A DNA stretch of 61,947 nt from an uncultured Bacteroidia bacterium. GTDB taxonomy: Bacteria > Bacteroidota > Bacteroidia > Bacteroidales > UBA932. The notes under the pieces were generated by a model. It had not been told where the DNA came from and did no database searches. It was given only the letters and a program-made list of their open reading frames with translations. The position numbers were made by a program, and so were the translations under genes. The DNA lies in NCBI GenBank assembly GCA_902780935.1, contig CACZHP010000014.1, positions 1 through 61,947 of the forward strand. Reading direction: 5' to 3'. Below are positions 9,115 through 17,822 of this stretch, piece after piece; position 1 is the stretch's first letter; each line of letters starts with the position of its first letter.

Positions 9115-12100
9115 ATGGTTCAATCAATTAAAAGAGGATTTGCCGCTTTGGTGGCGATCTTTGCGGGAGTCGCCGCCTTTGCGCAGGTCACGACTTCCAG
9201 CCTCGCCGGAAACATCAAGGATGACTCCGGAGAGCCTCTTACCGGAGCCGCTGTCGTGGCTGTCCACACACCTTCCGGTACACAGTACGCCGCCGTGGCC
9301 AACATCGACGGTAACTACACGATCAACGGTATGCGTGTAGGTGGCCCTTACAAGGTGACGATCTCCTTCCTGGGCTATCAGACCATCGAGTACACGGACG
9401 TGACTCTCCAGCTCGCCGAGACTTTCAACCTCAATGCGCAGCTCAAGGCTGACAATGAGATGCTGGAGTCTTCTGTTGTCATCGCTTCTCCCGCCTCCAA
9501 ACTCGCTGTCGAGAAGACAGGTGCGGCGACGAACATCAACAGCAGGCAGATCGCTAACTTGCCGACGGTCTCGAGAAGCATTACCGATGTCACAAGGCTT
9601 TCTCCTTACGGTGGTAATGGTACTACCTTCGCCGGTATGGACGGGCGTTCCTCCAACTTCACTGTTGACGGAGCGAACTTCAACAACAACTTCGGCCTTA
9701 GCGCCGGACTTCCCGGAGGTGGCAATCCTATCTCGATTGATGCTATTGAAGAGCTTCAGGTCGTGATATCCCCTTACGATGTCCGCCAGACCAACTTCAT
9801 CGGCGGTGGAATCAACGCCATCACCAAGTCCGGTACCAACACATTCAAGGGATCCGCTTATGTCTATCACCGCAACGAGAACCTCCGCGGTGACGCCATC
9901 GAGGGCGAGCAGATCAGTGGCGCCCGCGACAAGGACCGCAGCACCACTTACGGTATGACTTTCGGAGGCCCTATCATCAAGAACAAGCTCTTCTTCTTCG
10001 TCAACGCCGAGCAGTCCAAGATCCCTACGATTGTCAATCGCTGGAGAGGATCCGAGGATGGCAAGATGGATGCTGACAATAAGATTTCCCGTACGAAACT
10101 CTCTGACCTTAAGACGGTCTCTGATTTCGTGAAGAGCAAATATGGTTACGACACAGGTTCTTGGACAGATTTCCCCGCCAACGAGGACAACACCAAGCTC
10201 CTTGCCCGTATCGACTGGAACATCTCCAATAACCATCACCTCGCTATCAGGTACAACTACACTCTGAACAACTCCTGGAACACCCCCAACGCCACTTCGA
10301 TGGACGGTGGTACCCGTATGTCCGGAGCCCGTATGTCCCAGTACTCGATGTCCTTCGCTAACTCAATGTATGCCAACAGGAACATGGTCAGCACCTGGTC
10401 ATTCGACCTTAACAGCCGTCTGTCCGACAATCTTTCCAACCAGTTCCTCGCCACATATTCCAAGGTTCAGAACCCTATCCGTAGCAGCACATCCGAGGAG
10501 TTCCCCTTCATCGACATCCTTGACGACACCCAGGAGAACAACTACATGGCTCTCGGTTATGAGCTCTTCACCTGGAACAACGCCGTCAATGAGATCAACT
10601 ACAACATCAAGGACGACCTGACCTGGTACAAAGGCAACCACAAGATCATGGGTGGTGTCAACTACGAGTACCAGATGGCTGACAACCAGTACATGCGTAA
10701 CGGTTCCGGTTACTACCGTTACAGCAGCCTCAATGACTTCCTGACTGGTGCCGCTCCTGAGATCGTCAACCTTACTTACGGTTACGACGGTGAGCTCAAG
10801 CCCGCTGCCCGTGTCCGCTTCCACAAACTTGGCATTTATGCCCAGGATGAGTGGAACGCCACCGACAAGTTCAAGCTTACTTACGGAGCCCGTGTCGACG
10901 GCCTGTTCTTCGATGACGGCGACCTTATGACCAACGAGGCTATCAAGGCCCTGACTTACTATCCGAAAGCCAAGGATTACAAGGAGACTCACATTGACAC
11001 CGGCCAGTGGCCTACTGGCGCCATCACAATCTCCCCTCGTCTCGGTTTCTCCTGGGATGTGAAAGGTGACAAGAGCCTGAAGGTTCGCGGCGGTACCGGT
11101 TTCTTCTCCGGTCGTCTGCCTCTCGTCTTCTTCACGAATATGCCGACCAACGGCGGTCTCGTCCAGTATCAGGCCCAGATCAACGCCAAGAACGCCGCCG
11201 CGAAGGGCTTCTCAATGGATACCTTCAAAGGTGGTCTCGTGACTGACGCCAATGGCAAAGCCACTGTTGACGCTCTTTACCAGAAGTTGATCTCCCTTGG
11301 TTATCCCAGCACAGTCAGCCCTAAGGATGGTACTGTTCCTTCTTCCATCAGCGCTGTCGATCCTGACTTTAAGATGCCTCAGATCTGGAAGACTTCCCTC
11401 GCTGTTGACTACTCATTCCCGACCGCGTTCCCGATGAGCCTCACCGCTGAGGGTATATTCAACAAGACCATCAACGGCGTGTCCATCTCTGACTGGAGCA
11501 TGACCAACGTCGGCGGTTACGCCAGGTTCAACGGAGCTGACAACCGTCCGATCTATCCTTCCGGTTTCCGTAACGCCACCAAGGCTTTTGTCCTTGAGAA
11601 CACCAGCAAGGGTTATGGCTGGACCGGTAACGTGACCTTCAACGTCCGTCCTGTCGAGGGCGTCAGCTTCATGGCCGCCTACACCCATACCGTCTCCAAG
11701 GAGATTACCGGTATGCCTGGTTCTGCCGCTGAGTCCGCTTTCACATACGTCCCTACTTCCGAGGGTCCGAACTACATCAAGCTTCACAACTCACAGTACG
11801 TGACTCCTGACCGTGTCGTGGCGGCTCTTGACCTCAGCGACAAGAGTGGCAACCACTTCAATTTCATCTATGAGACCTGGAGAGGTGGCTACAAAGAGTC
11901 CTACATGCTCACCAACGACATGAATGGTGACGGCTACGCTTACGATGCCATCTATATTCCTACAGATGAGCAGGTCAGCAAGAACGAGTTCCGTTTCGTC
12001 AACACCGACAGCCGCGACCGCTTCATGGATTATGTCCACAAGGACAAGTACATGAGCAAGCATCAGGGTGGCTACGCTGAGCCTTACACCGTTTACTCTC

Positions 12101-12420
12101 CTTGGGTCCACAGGGTTGACTTCGGCTACAAGCACGACTTCACTGTCAAGGCTGGTAACACCAAGAACACCCTTCAGCTCGGATTCGACCTCAAGAATGT
12201 CCTTAACCTCTTCAACTCCAGCTGGGGCGTGAGCAAGTATCTCAATCCCGCGATTGGTTCAGAGGCCCGCATCCTCAAGTATGAGGGAGTCGATGCTGAC
12301 GGTTTCGCCACATTCTCAACTCCATCCGCCATCAGCGGCAGCACCAAGACCTTTGTTCCTTTCCATGACCTCGGCCAGTGCTGGTACGCTTCCATCGGTA
12401 TCAAGTATATTTTTAACTAA
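9115..12420 (+). CDS. TonB-dependent outer membrane receptor (Oar-like)
   Basis: 1101 residues from the ATG at 9115, chosen because it starts a good signal peptide (MVQSIKRGFAALVAIFAGVA, cleavage near AFAQ). A carboxypeptidase-regulatory-like domain follows (about residues 25-110, SLAGNIKDDSGEPLTGAAVV), then a plug domain (about 120-230, with DGRSSNFTVDGANFNNNFGL) and a long beta-barrel ending in aromatic KYIFN, as expected for an outer-membrane barrel. It lacks the usual SusC pattern and has no SusD next to it; the barrel resembles Oar/OmpA-related TonB receptors. The next gene, 17 bases downstream, encodes a surface lipoprotein likely made with it. Substrate unknown. Confidence 0.85.
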   Translation: MVQSIKRGFAALVAIFAGVAAFAQVTTSSLAGNIKDDSGEPLTGAAVVAVHTPSGTQYAAVANIDGNYTINGMRVGGPYKVTISFLGYQTIEYTDVTLQLAETFNLNAQLKADNEMLESSVVIASPASKLAVEKTGAATNINSRQIANLPTVSRSITDVTRLSPYGGNGTTFAGMDGRSSNFTVDGANFNNNFGLSAGLPGGGNPISIDAIEELQVVISPYDVRQTNFIGGGINAITKSGTNTFKGSAYVYHRNENLRGDAIEGEQISGARDKDRSTTYGMTFGGPIIKNKLFFFVNAEQSKIPTIVNRWRGSEDGKMDADNKISRTKLSDLKTVSDFVKSKYGYDTGSWTDFPANEDNTKLLARIDWNISNNHHLAIRYNYTLNNSWNTPNATSMDGGTRMSGARMSQYSMSFANSMYANRNMVSTWSFDLNSRLSDNLSNQFLATYSKVQNPIRSSTSEEFPFIDILDDTQENNYMALGYELFTWNNAVNEINYNIKDDLTWYKGNHKIMGGVNYEYQMADNQYMRNGSGYYRYSSLNDFLTGAAPEIVNLTYGYDGELKPAARVRFHKLGIYAQDEWNATDKFKLTYGARVDGLFFDDGDLMTNEAIKALTYYPKAKDYKETHIDTGQWPTGAITISPRLGFSWDVKGDKSLKVRGGTGFFSGRLPLVFFTNMPTNGGLVQYQAQINAKNAAAKGFSMDTFKGGLVTDANGKATVDALYQKLISLGYPSTVSPKDGTVPSSISAVDPDFKMPQIWKTSLAVDYSFPTAFPMSLTAEGIFNKTINGVSISDWSMTNVGGYARFNGADNRPIYPSGFRNATKAFVLENTSKGYGWTGNVTFNVRPVEGVSFMAAYTHTVSKEITGMPGSAAESAFTYVPTSEGPNYIKLHNSQYVTPDRVVAALDLSDKSGNHFNFIYETWRGGYKESYMLTNDMNGDGYAYDAIYIPTDEQVSKNEFRFVNTDSRDRFMDYVHKDKYMSKHQGGYAEPYTVYSPWVHRVDFGYKHDFTVKAGNTKNTLQLGFDLKNVLNLFNSSWGVSKYLNPAIGSEARILKYEGVDADGFATFSTPSAISGSTKTFVPFHDLGQCWYASIGIKYIFN

Positions 12421-12437
12421 TTAATAGGGAGAATCTT

Positions 12438-14762
12438 ATGAAAACGAAATATATCATTGTTTCCCTGATTGCCGCTCTCGGTCTTCTTTTTACCGGTTGC
12501 GTGGAAGAGGCTGATCATTACCTTGATGAGGTCAAGGTTTCTTCCTCTTATGTTACCTTTTCAGCTGGCGGCGGTTCTGTTCCCGTAGAACTCAACGCCA
12601 CAGGTTCATGGTCTGTCACGAACCTTCCTGAATGGGTTACCGTTAGCCCTGCCACCGGTGGTGCCGGACAGGTTACCGTCACTTTCACCGCCCCCGCGGC
12701 CGAAGAAACCCGTGACGCTGTCGCCACTATCGAGTGTGGCGGCAAGACCCAGAATATCAATCTCCTTCAGACTACCCAGAAAGCAGAGCCCGTCACGATG
12801 ACAGTCAAGCAGGCTCTCGAGGTAATAGCTCCTCTTGGCGACGGTGATGTCGCCGGCGGAACCTACCGTGTCAAGGGTATTGTCTGCAAGATCAACGAGA
12901 TCAGCGCCCAGTACGGCAACGCCACATATTTCCTTTCCGATGACGGATCGTATGGCGAGAACAACTGGCTGGAGGTTTATCGCGGTCTCTGGATCAATGG
13001 TGCCGCAATCACGACCGGCAACGAGTTCTCAGTTGGTGACGAGCTGACAATCGAGGGCTCGCTCATGAATTACAAGGGTACGCCTGAGACCAAGGAGAAG
13101 ACCGCCATTGTAGTCTCTCATGTCAAATCCCTCATCAGCGTTGACGCGTTCGATTTCGATGAGCTGCCTTGCGTTGACACCACCTTCAAAATGGTCGTCA
13201 CCGCCAAGGAGAGCCCGCTTCTCGTGAGCAGCGACGCCGATTGGCTCCAGATCACGGATGTCAACAAGGACGGCAGCTACAGCGTCCATGCCGCTGAGAA
13301 CACCCGCACGGCCAAGCGTACTGCCAATGTCACGATCAAAGGCCCCACGGCTCTCAAGACTATCGGCATCACCCAGGCCGGCGCTCCTTCTACAGGCGCT
13401 TCCGTCTCCGAGATCATCGAGGCCGCTGACAAAGATCAGGTCCAGACTCTTCCTTCAACTGTTGTCGTTGCTCTGACCACCAAGGGCGCTGTCGTTTCCG
13501 ATGGTTCGAAGGCCCTTTATGTCTATGGTGACAAGGCTGCCGCTCTCAAGGTTGGTGACGGAGTAAAGATCGCCGCGACCAAGACCACCTATAACGGTGT
13601 CCCTGAGCTCACTGACATCACTGAAGTGTTCGTCGACAGCGAGGGCAACACGGTTGAGCATCCCAACGCTACCGACATTACCGCCAACGCAGCCGAGTAC
13701 ACAGCCTCTGTGGCTGAGTATGTCAAGCTTTCCGGAACCCTTTCAGTCTCCGGTAATTACTACAATATTACTCTTGACGGCATTGATCCCGAGACCAAGA
13801 TGGGAAGCATCGTCTATCCTGTTGACGCCTTGAATGCCAAGAGTTTTGATGGCAAGAAGATCACTGTGACCGGTTACTTCAACGGACTTTCCAGCAAGGG
13901 CAAGTTCATCAACATCATCGCCACCAAGATCGATGAATATGTTGATAACCCTAAGGGAACCGCCACGAATCCTTACACCGCTTCTGAGGCAGCGGCTCTT
14001 CTGACCGCAGGCACGAAGTTCGATGAGGACATCTACATCAAGGGTAAGGTCTCCGCGATCCTCTATGATTTCAGCACATACGCCGGTACTGGTACCTTCT
14101 GGCTCTCCGACGATGGCGAGTTCAAGGGTTCTGAGGACAAGAAGTCCACGACCGAGTTCACCCACGATTTCGAGTGCTACAGCGCATATTGGTTCGACAA
14201 TAAGCAGTGGGTTGAGGGTAACGGACAGGTTCGCATAGGCGACGAGGTCGTTGTCTGTGGTAAGACCACCGTTTACAACGGCATAGCTGAGACCTCCAAC
14301 AAGAAGGCTTGGGTTTACAGCGTCAACGGTGCAACCAGCGAGGCCAATGGACTTGGCAACGCCGAGTATCCGTTCAACGTTGCCGGTGCTGTCGCTTTCA
14401 TCGATGCGATGGAGGCCGCTAAGGCTGCCGCCAAGGCCGCTGACCAGCCCACTCCCACCTTCCCTGACGTGTACGTGAAGGGCAAGATCTCCAAGATCCA
14501 GTCTGAGTATTCAGTTGAATATGGTACTTCTATTTTCTGGATCTCCGAGGACGGTGAGTTCAAGAATGATCCCAAGCAGGATTTCGAGGCTTACAGCCTC
14601 TGGTACTTCGGTGGAAAAGCATGGGCAGAGGGTGACAAGCAGATCGCTCTTGGCAACGAGATTGTCCTCAAAGGCCAGCTGACCTACTACGCCAAGAACA
14701 ATGTCTATGAGACATCCAGCAAGAAGGCCAGCCTGTACTCCCTGAACGGAGCCACAGAGTAG
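12438..14762 (+). CDS. BACON and OB-fold-repeat surface lipoprotein
   Basis: 774 residues with lipoprotein signal MKTKYIIVSLIAALGLLFTG-C. A BACON-like domain follows (about residues 35-112, SYVTFSAGGGSVPVELNATG). At least three similar OB-fold-like units are then visible, at about 120-230, 510-635 and 645-770, each with the pattern YxKGKxSxI, TFWLSDDGEF, an aromatic YW stretch, a GDEVVxxG strand and a closing SxNG. A second BACON-like segment and further OB-like segments lie between. It is 17 bases downstream of the TonB receptor and followed by a terminator, so the two probably form an operon. Likely role: surface binding partner of the receptor. No catalytic residues seen. Confidence 0.75.
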   Translation: MKTKYIIVSLIAALGLLFTGCVEEADHYLDEVKVSSSYVTFSAGGGSVPVELNATGSWSVTNLPEWVTVSPATGGAGQVTVTFTAPAAEETRDAVATIECGGKTQNINLLQTTQKAEPVTMTVKQALEVIAPLGDGDVAGGTYRVKGIVCKINEISAQYGNATYFLSDDGSYGENNWLEVYRGLWINGAAITTGNEFSVGDELTIEGSLMNYKGTPETKEKTAIVVSHVKSLISVDAFDFDELPCVDTTFKMVVTAKESPLLVSSDADWLQITDVNKDGSYSVHAAENTRTAKRTANVTIKGPTALKTIGITQAGAPSTGASVSEIIEAADKDQVQTLPSTVVVALTTKGAVVSDGSKALYVYGDKAAALKVGDGVKIAATKTTYNGVPELTDITEVFVDSEGNTVEHPNATDITANAAEYTASVAEYVKLSGTLSVSGNYYNITLDGIDPETKMGSIVYPVDALNAKSFDGKKITVTGYFNGLSSKGKFINIIATKIDEYVDNPKGTATNPYTASEAAALLTAGTKFDEDIYIKGKVSAILYDFSTYAGTGTFWLSDDGEFKGSEDKKSTTEFTHDFECYSAYWFDNKQWVEGNGQVRIGDEVVVCGKTTVYNGIAETSNKKAWVYSVNGATSEANGLGNAEYPFNVAGAVAFIDAMEAAKAAAKAADQPTPTFPDVYVKGKISKIQSEYSVEYGTSIFWISEDGEFKNDPKQDFEAYSLWYFGGKAWAEGDKQIALGNEIVLKGQLTYYAKNNVYETSSKKASLYSLNGATE

Positions 14763-14778
14763 GTTCTCTATATAATTG

Positions 14779-14812
14779 AAAAGCCGCGGAGACAATTCTT
14801 CGCGGCTTTTTT
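14779..14812 (+). terminator. Rho-independent terminator after the receptor/lipoprotein operon
   Basis: AAAAGCCGCG (14779-14788) pairs with CGCGGCTTTT (14801-14810), followed by more T. It starts 17 bases after the stop of the lipoprotein gene and lies inside the open frame upstream of the GH92 gene, which argues for a GH92 start downstream of it. Confidence 0.85.
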
Positions 14813-14841
14813 ATATATTTATGCGTTTAACAGTTGTCATT

Positions 14842-17817
14842 ATGAGAGGATCAACTCTGTTCTTTATCGCTTGCCTTGCGTGGCTGGTCTCTTCTTTCGA
14901 ATTCCCCAGACGTGAGCCGGTGGATTATGTCAATCCTTATGCTGGGAATATCAGCCATCTTCTGGTGCCGACTTTCCCGACAGTGCAGCTTCCGAACTCT
15001 ATGCTTAGGGTCTATCCCGAGCGCTCGGACTACACTTCGGAGTACCTTAACGGCTTGCCGGTCATTGTCACGAACCACCGGGAGAGGTCGGCGTTCAAGC
15101 TGTCGGTGGCGACGGAGGAGATTCTTCGCTCCGCTCAGAATGACAGGGCGGACCAAAATGACAGGTTGGTCATTCCGGTCTCTTATGACAACGAGCATCT
15201 GACTCCATATTCATTTGACGTCACCTTGGCGGACGGGGAGATTCACGCCAAGTATGCCCTGTCCCATCAGTCCGCAATATATTCCCTTGAGGCTGGAGAG
15301 CCTTTGAGAATCATACTGGCAAGTGAAGATGGTTCGGTTTACTGGGACGGCAAGGCGCTTCGGGGATGTCAGACGGTTGAGGACGAGACCAGGGTATATG
15401 TCTATATGGAACCGGAAGTCAAGCCGGTCTGGCAGGAATCCTTCGTGAAGGGGGACAGTAGCTGGGTCTCGCTTGCTTTTGACAAGACTTCAGTGAGGCT
15501 TCGCTACGGAGTGTCTTTTATCGATGTGGATCAGGCAAAAGCCAACCTTCGAAGGGAAATAGCTGATTATGACGTTGATGCGCTTGCAGCGAAGGGACGA
15601 AAAATCTGGAATGAGACCCTGGGAAGAATAGCCGTGAAGGGATCGGAGAAACGCAAGCGGGTCTTTTACACTTCATATTACAGGACCTTTGAGAGGCCGA
15701 TCCTTATGAGTGAGGACGGACGCTATTGGAGCGCTTTTGACAACTCAGTCCACAAGGACGGGGGAGTGCCTTTTTACACGGATGACTGGATCTGGGACAC
15801 CTACAGGGCAGCCCATCCGCTCCGTACTTTGATGGATGTTCCCTTGGAAGAGAATATTCTTGCCTCTTTTTTACGTATGGCCGAGCAGATGGGTACCGGC
15901 TGGATGCCTACCTTCCCGGAAGTCAGTGGCGACTCACGGAGGATGAACTCCAACCACGGGATCCCTACTTTCGCCGACGCTTATGCCAAAGGACTGAAAG
16001 TGGATGTGGACGCCGCATACGAGGCTGGACTTAGGGCCCTCCTGGAAAAGACTTTAGTCCCTTGGTCAGGCAATCCGGCCGGGGAATTGGACAGGTTCTA
16101 TTGGGAACATGGTTATATGCCGGCGCTCCGGGAAGGGGAGAGCGAGACCGACCCGAATGTCAACGGTTGGGAGAAGCGTCAGCCTGTGGCGGTTAGTCTT
16201 GGAACGGCATACGACAGTTGGGCGCTTTCAAAACTTGCCGAGGCGGCGGGGGAGAAGGAAGCCGCTGAATTCTTCAAGGATTGGTCTCTGAATTACCGCG
16301 AGCTTTTCAATCCCGAGACCCTTTTCTTCCATCCGAAAGACTCCGACGGACAGTTCATCCCGAACTTTGATTATGAGTTCCAGGGTGGACCAGGCATGAG
16401 GGATTCTTACGACGAGAACACAGGCTGGGTGTATCGCTGGGACGTGCAGCACAATATTCCTGACTTGGTGGCTTTAATGGGAGGTCCGGAGCGTTTCAGT
16501 GAGGAACTGGATAGGATGTTCGCGACCCCTTTGAGTCATTCCAAGAATGTTTTCTATGCCAAGATGCCTGATCACACCGGCAATATCGGCCAGTTCTCGA
16601 TGGCAAATGAGCCGTCTCTCCATATTCCATATCTCTACAATTATGCGGGTGCTCCTTGGAAGACGCAGAAGAGGGTCCGGCAGATGCTCGACACCTGGTT
16701 CAGGGACGATCTTATGGGAATTCCGGGCGATGAGGATGGCGGTGGACTTACATCTTTCGTTGTCTTCTCTTCCTTGGGGTTTTATCCTGTCACTCCAGGG
16801 GAACCGGTCTATACCATCGGCAGCCCGGTGTTCTCTGAGTCAAGCCTGACTCTCTCGAACGGCAAAGTGTTCACGATCGTGGCGAAGGAAGTCTCAGATG
16901 ACAATAAATACATCCAGAGCGCCACATTGAACGGCGAACCGCTTAATGGCCCCTGGATAACTCATGACCAGATCATGGCCGGCGGCACGTTGATCCTTGA
17001 GATGGGTAGCTTGCCCAACAAGGAATGGGGAGCTGTTTGCCCTTCTGATTTAGAGGAATGGAATGCCGCCGGGTGGCAATGGAACGACATCGGGGATGGA
17101 GTCCAGACAACTCATGCCCAATTCCCATTCCATGGCACAACCCAGAGCATCAGCTTGGTCAGGTACCCCGCATCAAAGATGTCCACATCTTTTGTCCATG
17201 CCCCGGGTGAGAGTTCTTCGACAACTGACACTCTCGCGATGCGTGAGGGGGCTCGTATAGGATTGAACGGTAGCTATTTCAATATGAGGCGACTGACTCC
17301 ACACACTTTTTTCTGCATCGACGGGGAAGTGCTCGGGCAGACTCCTGCCTCAGGACTACAGCGCTCCAACGGAGTCCTAGCGGTTAAAGACGAGGGTGGA
17401 CATCAACTCGAGATATTCCCTTATGACAGTACCTTGACTGAGCGTTACAGGCTTGACTACAAGCAGTGCCTCGCTTCCGGGCCTATTCTCATAAAAGAAG
17501 GCAAGGTCCCCGCTTTCCCTGACGCTTCTTTCTTTACGATGCGTCATCCCAGGACCTTCATGGGCTGGAATGGGGACTGCATGGTTTACATGGCGGTCGT
17601 GGATGGAAGGTTCCCCGGTAATGCCGATGGAATGACTATTCCTGAGCTCGCTACTCTTTGCCGTATCCTCGGGCTTAAAGACGCCATAAACCTCGATGGT
17701 GGCGGATCCTCTACCCTCTGGACAGACAAGACAGGAATAATCAATTATCCCTATGATAATAAAAAGTACGACCACGAGGGAGCACGGGTCGTACCTAATA
17801 TTGTCATTGTGAAATAG
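14842..17817 (+). CDS. GH92 alpha-mannosidase fused to a phosphodiester glycosidase (NAGPA-type) domain
   Basis: 991 residues from the ATG at 14842 (MRGSTLFFIACLAWLVSSFE, signal peptide); the ATG at 14821 is an alternative, and anything earlier would run through a terminator. Residues about 25-725 are a GH92 exo-alpha-mannosidase: VDYVNPYAGN at the start, TDDWIWDTYRAAHP, YDENTGWVYRW (position of the general-acid Glu), NEPSLHIPYLYNYAG and GIPGDEDGGGLTSF. Residues about 740-991 are a PF09992-like phosphodiester glycosidase domain, as in the mannose-6-phosphate uncovering enzyme: GLNGSYFNM, HPRTFMGW, VVDGRFPGNADGM and INLDGGGSSTLW. The fusion suggests action on mannans carrying phosphodiester-linked sugars (inference). 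Residues about 93-108 (RSAQNDR, DQNDR) come from a dispersed repeat inserted in frame. No promoter is obvious after the terminator. Confidence 0.88.
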   Translation: MRGSTLFFIACLAWLVSSFEFPRREPVDYVNPYAGNISHLLVPTFPTVQLPNSMLRVYPERSDYTSEYLNGLPVIVTNHRERSAFKLSVATEEILRSAQNDRADQNDRLVIPVSYDNEHLTPYSFDVTLADGEIHAKYALSHQSAIYSLEAGEPLRIILASEDGSVYWDGKALRGCQTVEDETRVYVYMEPEVKPVWQESFVKGDSSWVSLAFDKTSVRLRYGVSFIDVDQAKANLRREIADYDVDALAAKGRKIWNETLGRIAVKGSEKRKRVFYTSYYRTFERPILMSEDGRYWSAFDNSVHKDGGVPFYTDDWIWDTYRAAHPLRTLMDVPLEENILASFLRMAEQMGTGWMPTFPEVSGDSRRMNSNHGIPTFADAYAKGLKVDVDAAYEAGLRALLEKTLVPWSGNPAGELDRFYWEHGYMPALREGESETDPNVNGWEKRQPVAVSLGTAYDSWALSKLAEAAGEKEAAEFFKDWSLNYRELFNPETLFFHPKDSDGQFIPNFDYEFQGGPGMRDSYDENTGWVYRWDVQHNIPDLVALMGGPERFSEELDRMFATPLSHSKNVFYAKMPDHTGNIGQFSMANEPSLHIPYLYNYAGAPWKTQKRVRQMLDTWFRDDLMGIPGDEDGGGLTSFVVFSSLGFYPVTPGEPVYTIGSPVFSESSLTLSNGKVFTIVAKEVSDDNKYIQSATLNGEPLNGPWITHDQIMAGGTLILEMGSLPNKEWGAVCPSDLEEWNAAGWQWNDIGDGVQTTHAQFPFHGTTQSISLVRYPASKMSTSFVHAPGESSSTTDTLAMREGARIGLNGSYFNMRRLTPHTFFCIDGEVLGQTPASGLQRSNGVLAVKDEGGHQLEIFPYDSTLTERYRLDYKQCLASGPILIKEGKVPAFPDASFFTMRHPRTFMGWNGDCMVYMAVVDGRFPGNADGMTIPELATLCRILGLKDAINLDGGGSSTLWTDKTGIINYPYDNKKYDHEGARVVPNIVIVK
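15119..15144 (-). repeat. Dispersed 26-bp repeat copy, in frame inside GH92
   Basis: Read on the minus strand it is GTCATTCTGAGCGGAGCGAA followed by GAATCT, a member of the same family as 18280-18305, 48039-48065 and 59090-59116. It contributes residues LRSAQND to the GH92 domain, and a degenerate second unit (AAAATGACAGG) follows. Confidence 0.75.
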
Positions 17818-17822
17818 GAAGC

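Noticed and set aside
9124-10239. 371-codon minus-strand frame
   Set aside because: Antisense to the TonB-dependent receptor gene; no family motifs, while the receptor is clear.
14776-14841. Earlier start for the GH92 gene at 14776
   Set aside because: The added codons would run through the rho-independent terminator at 14779-14812 and lack a signal peptide start.
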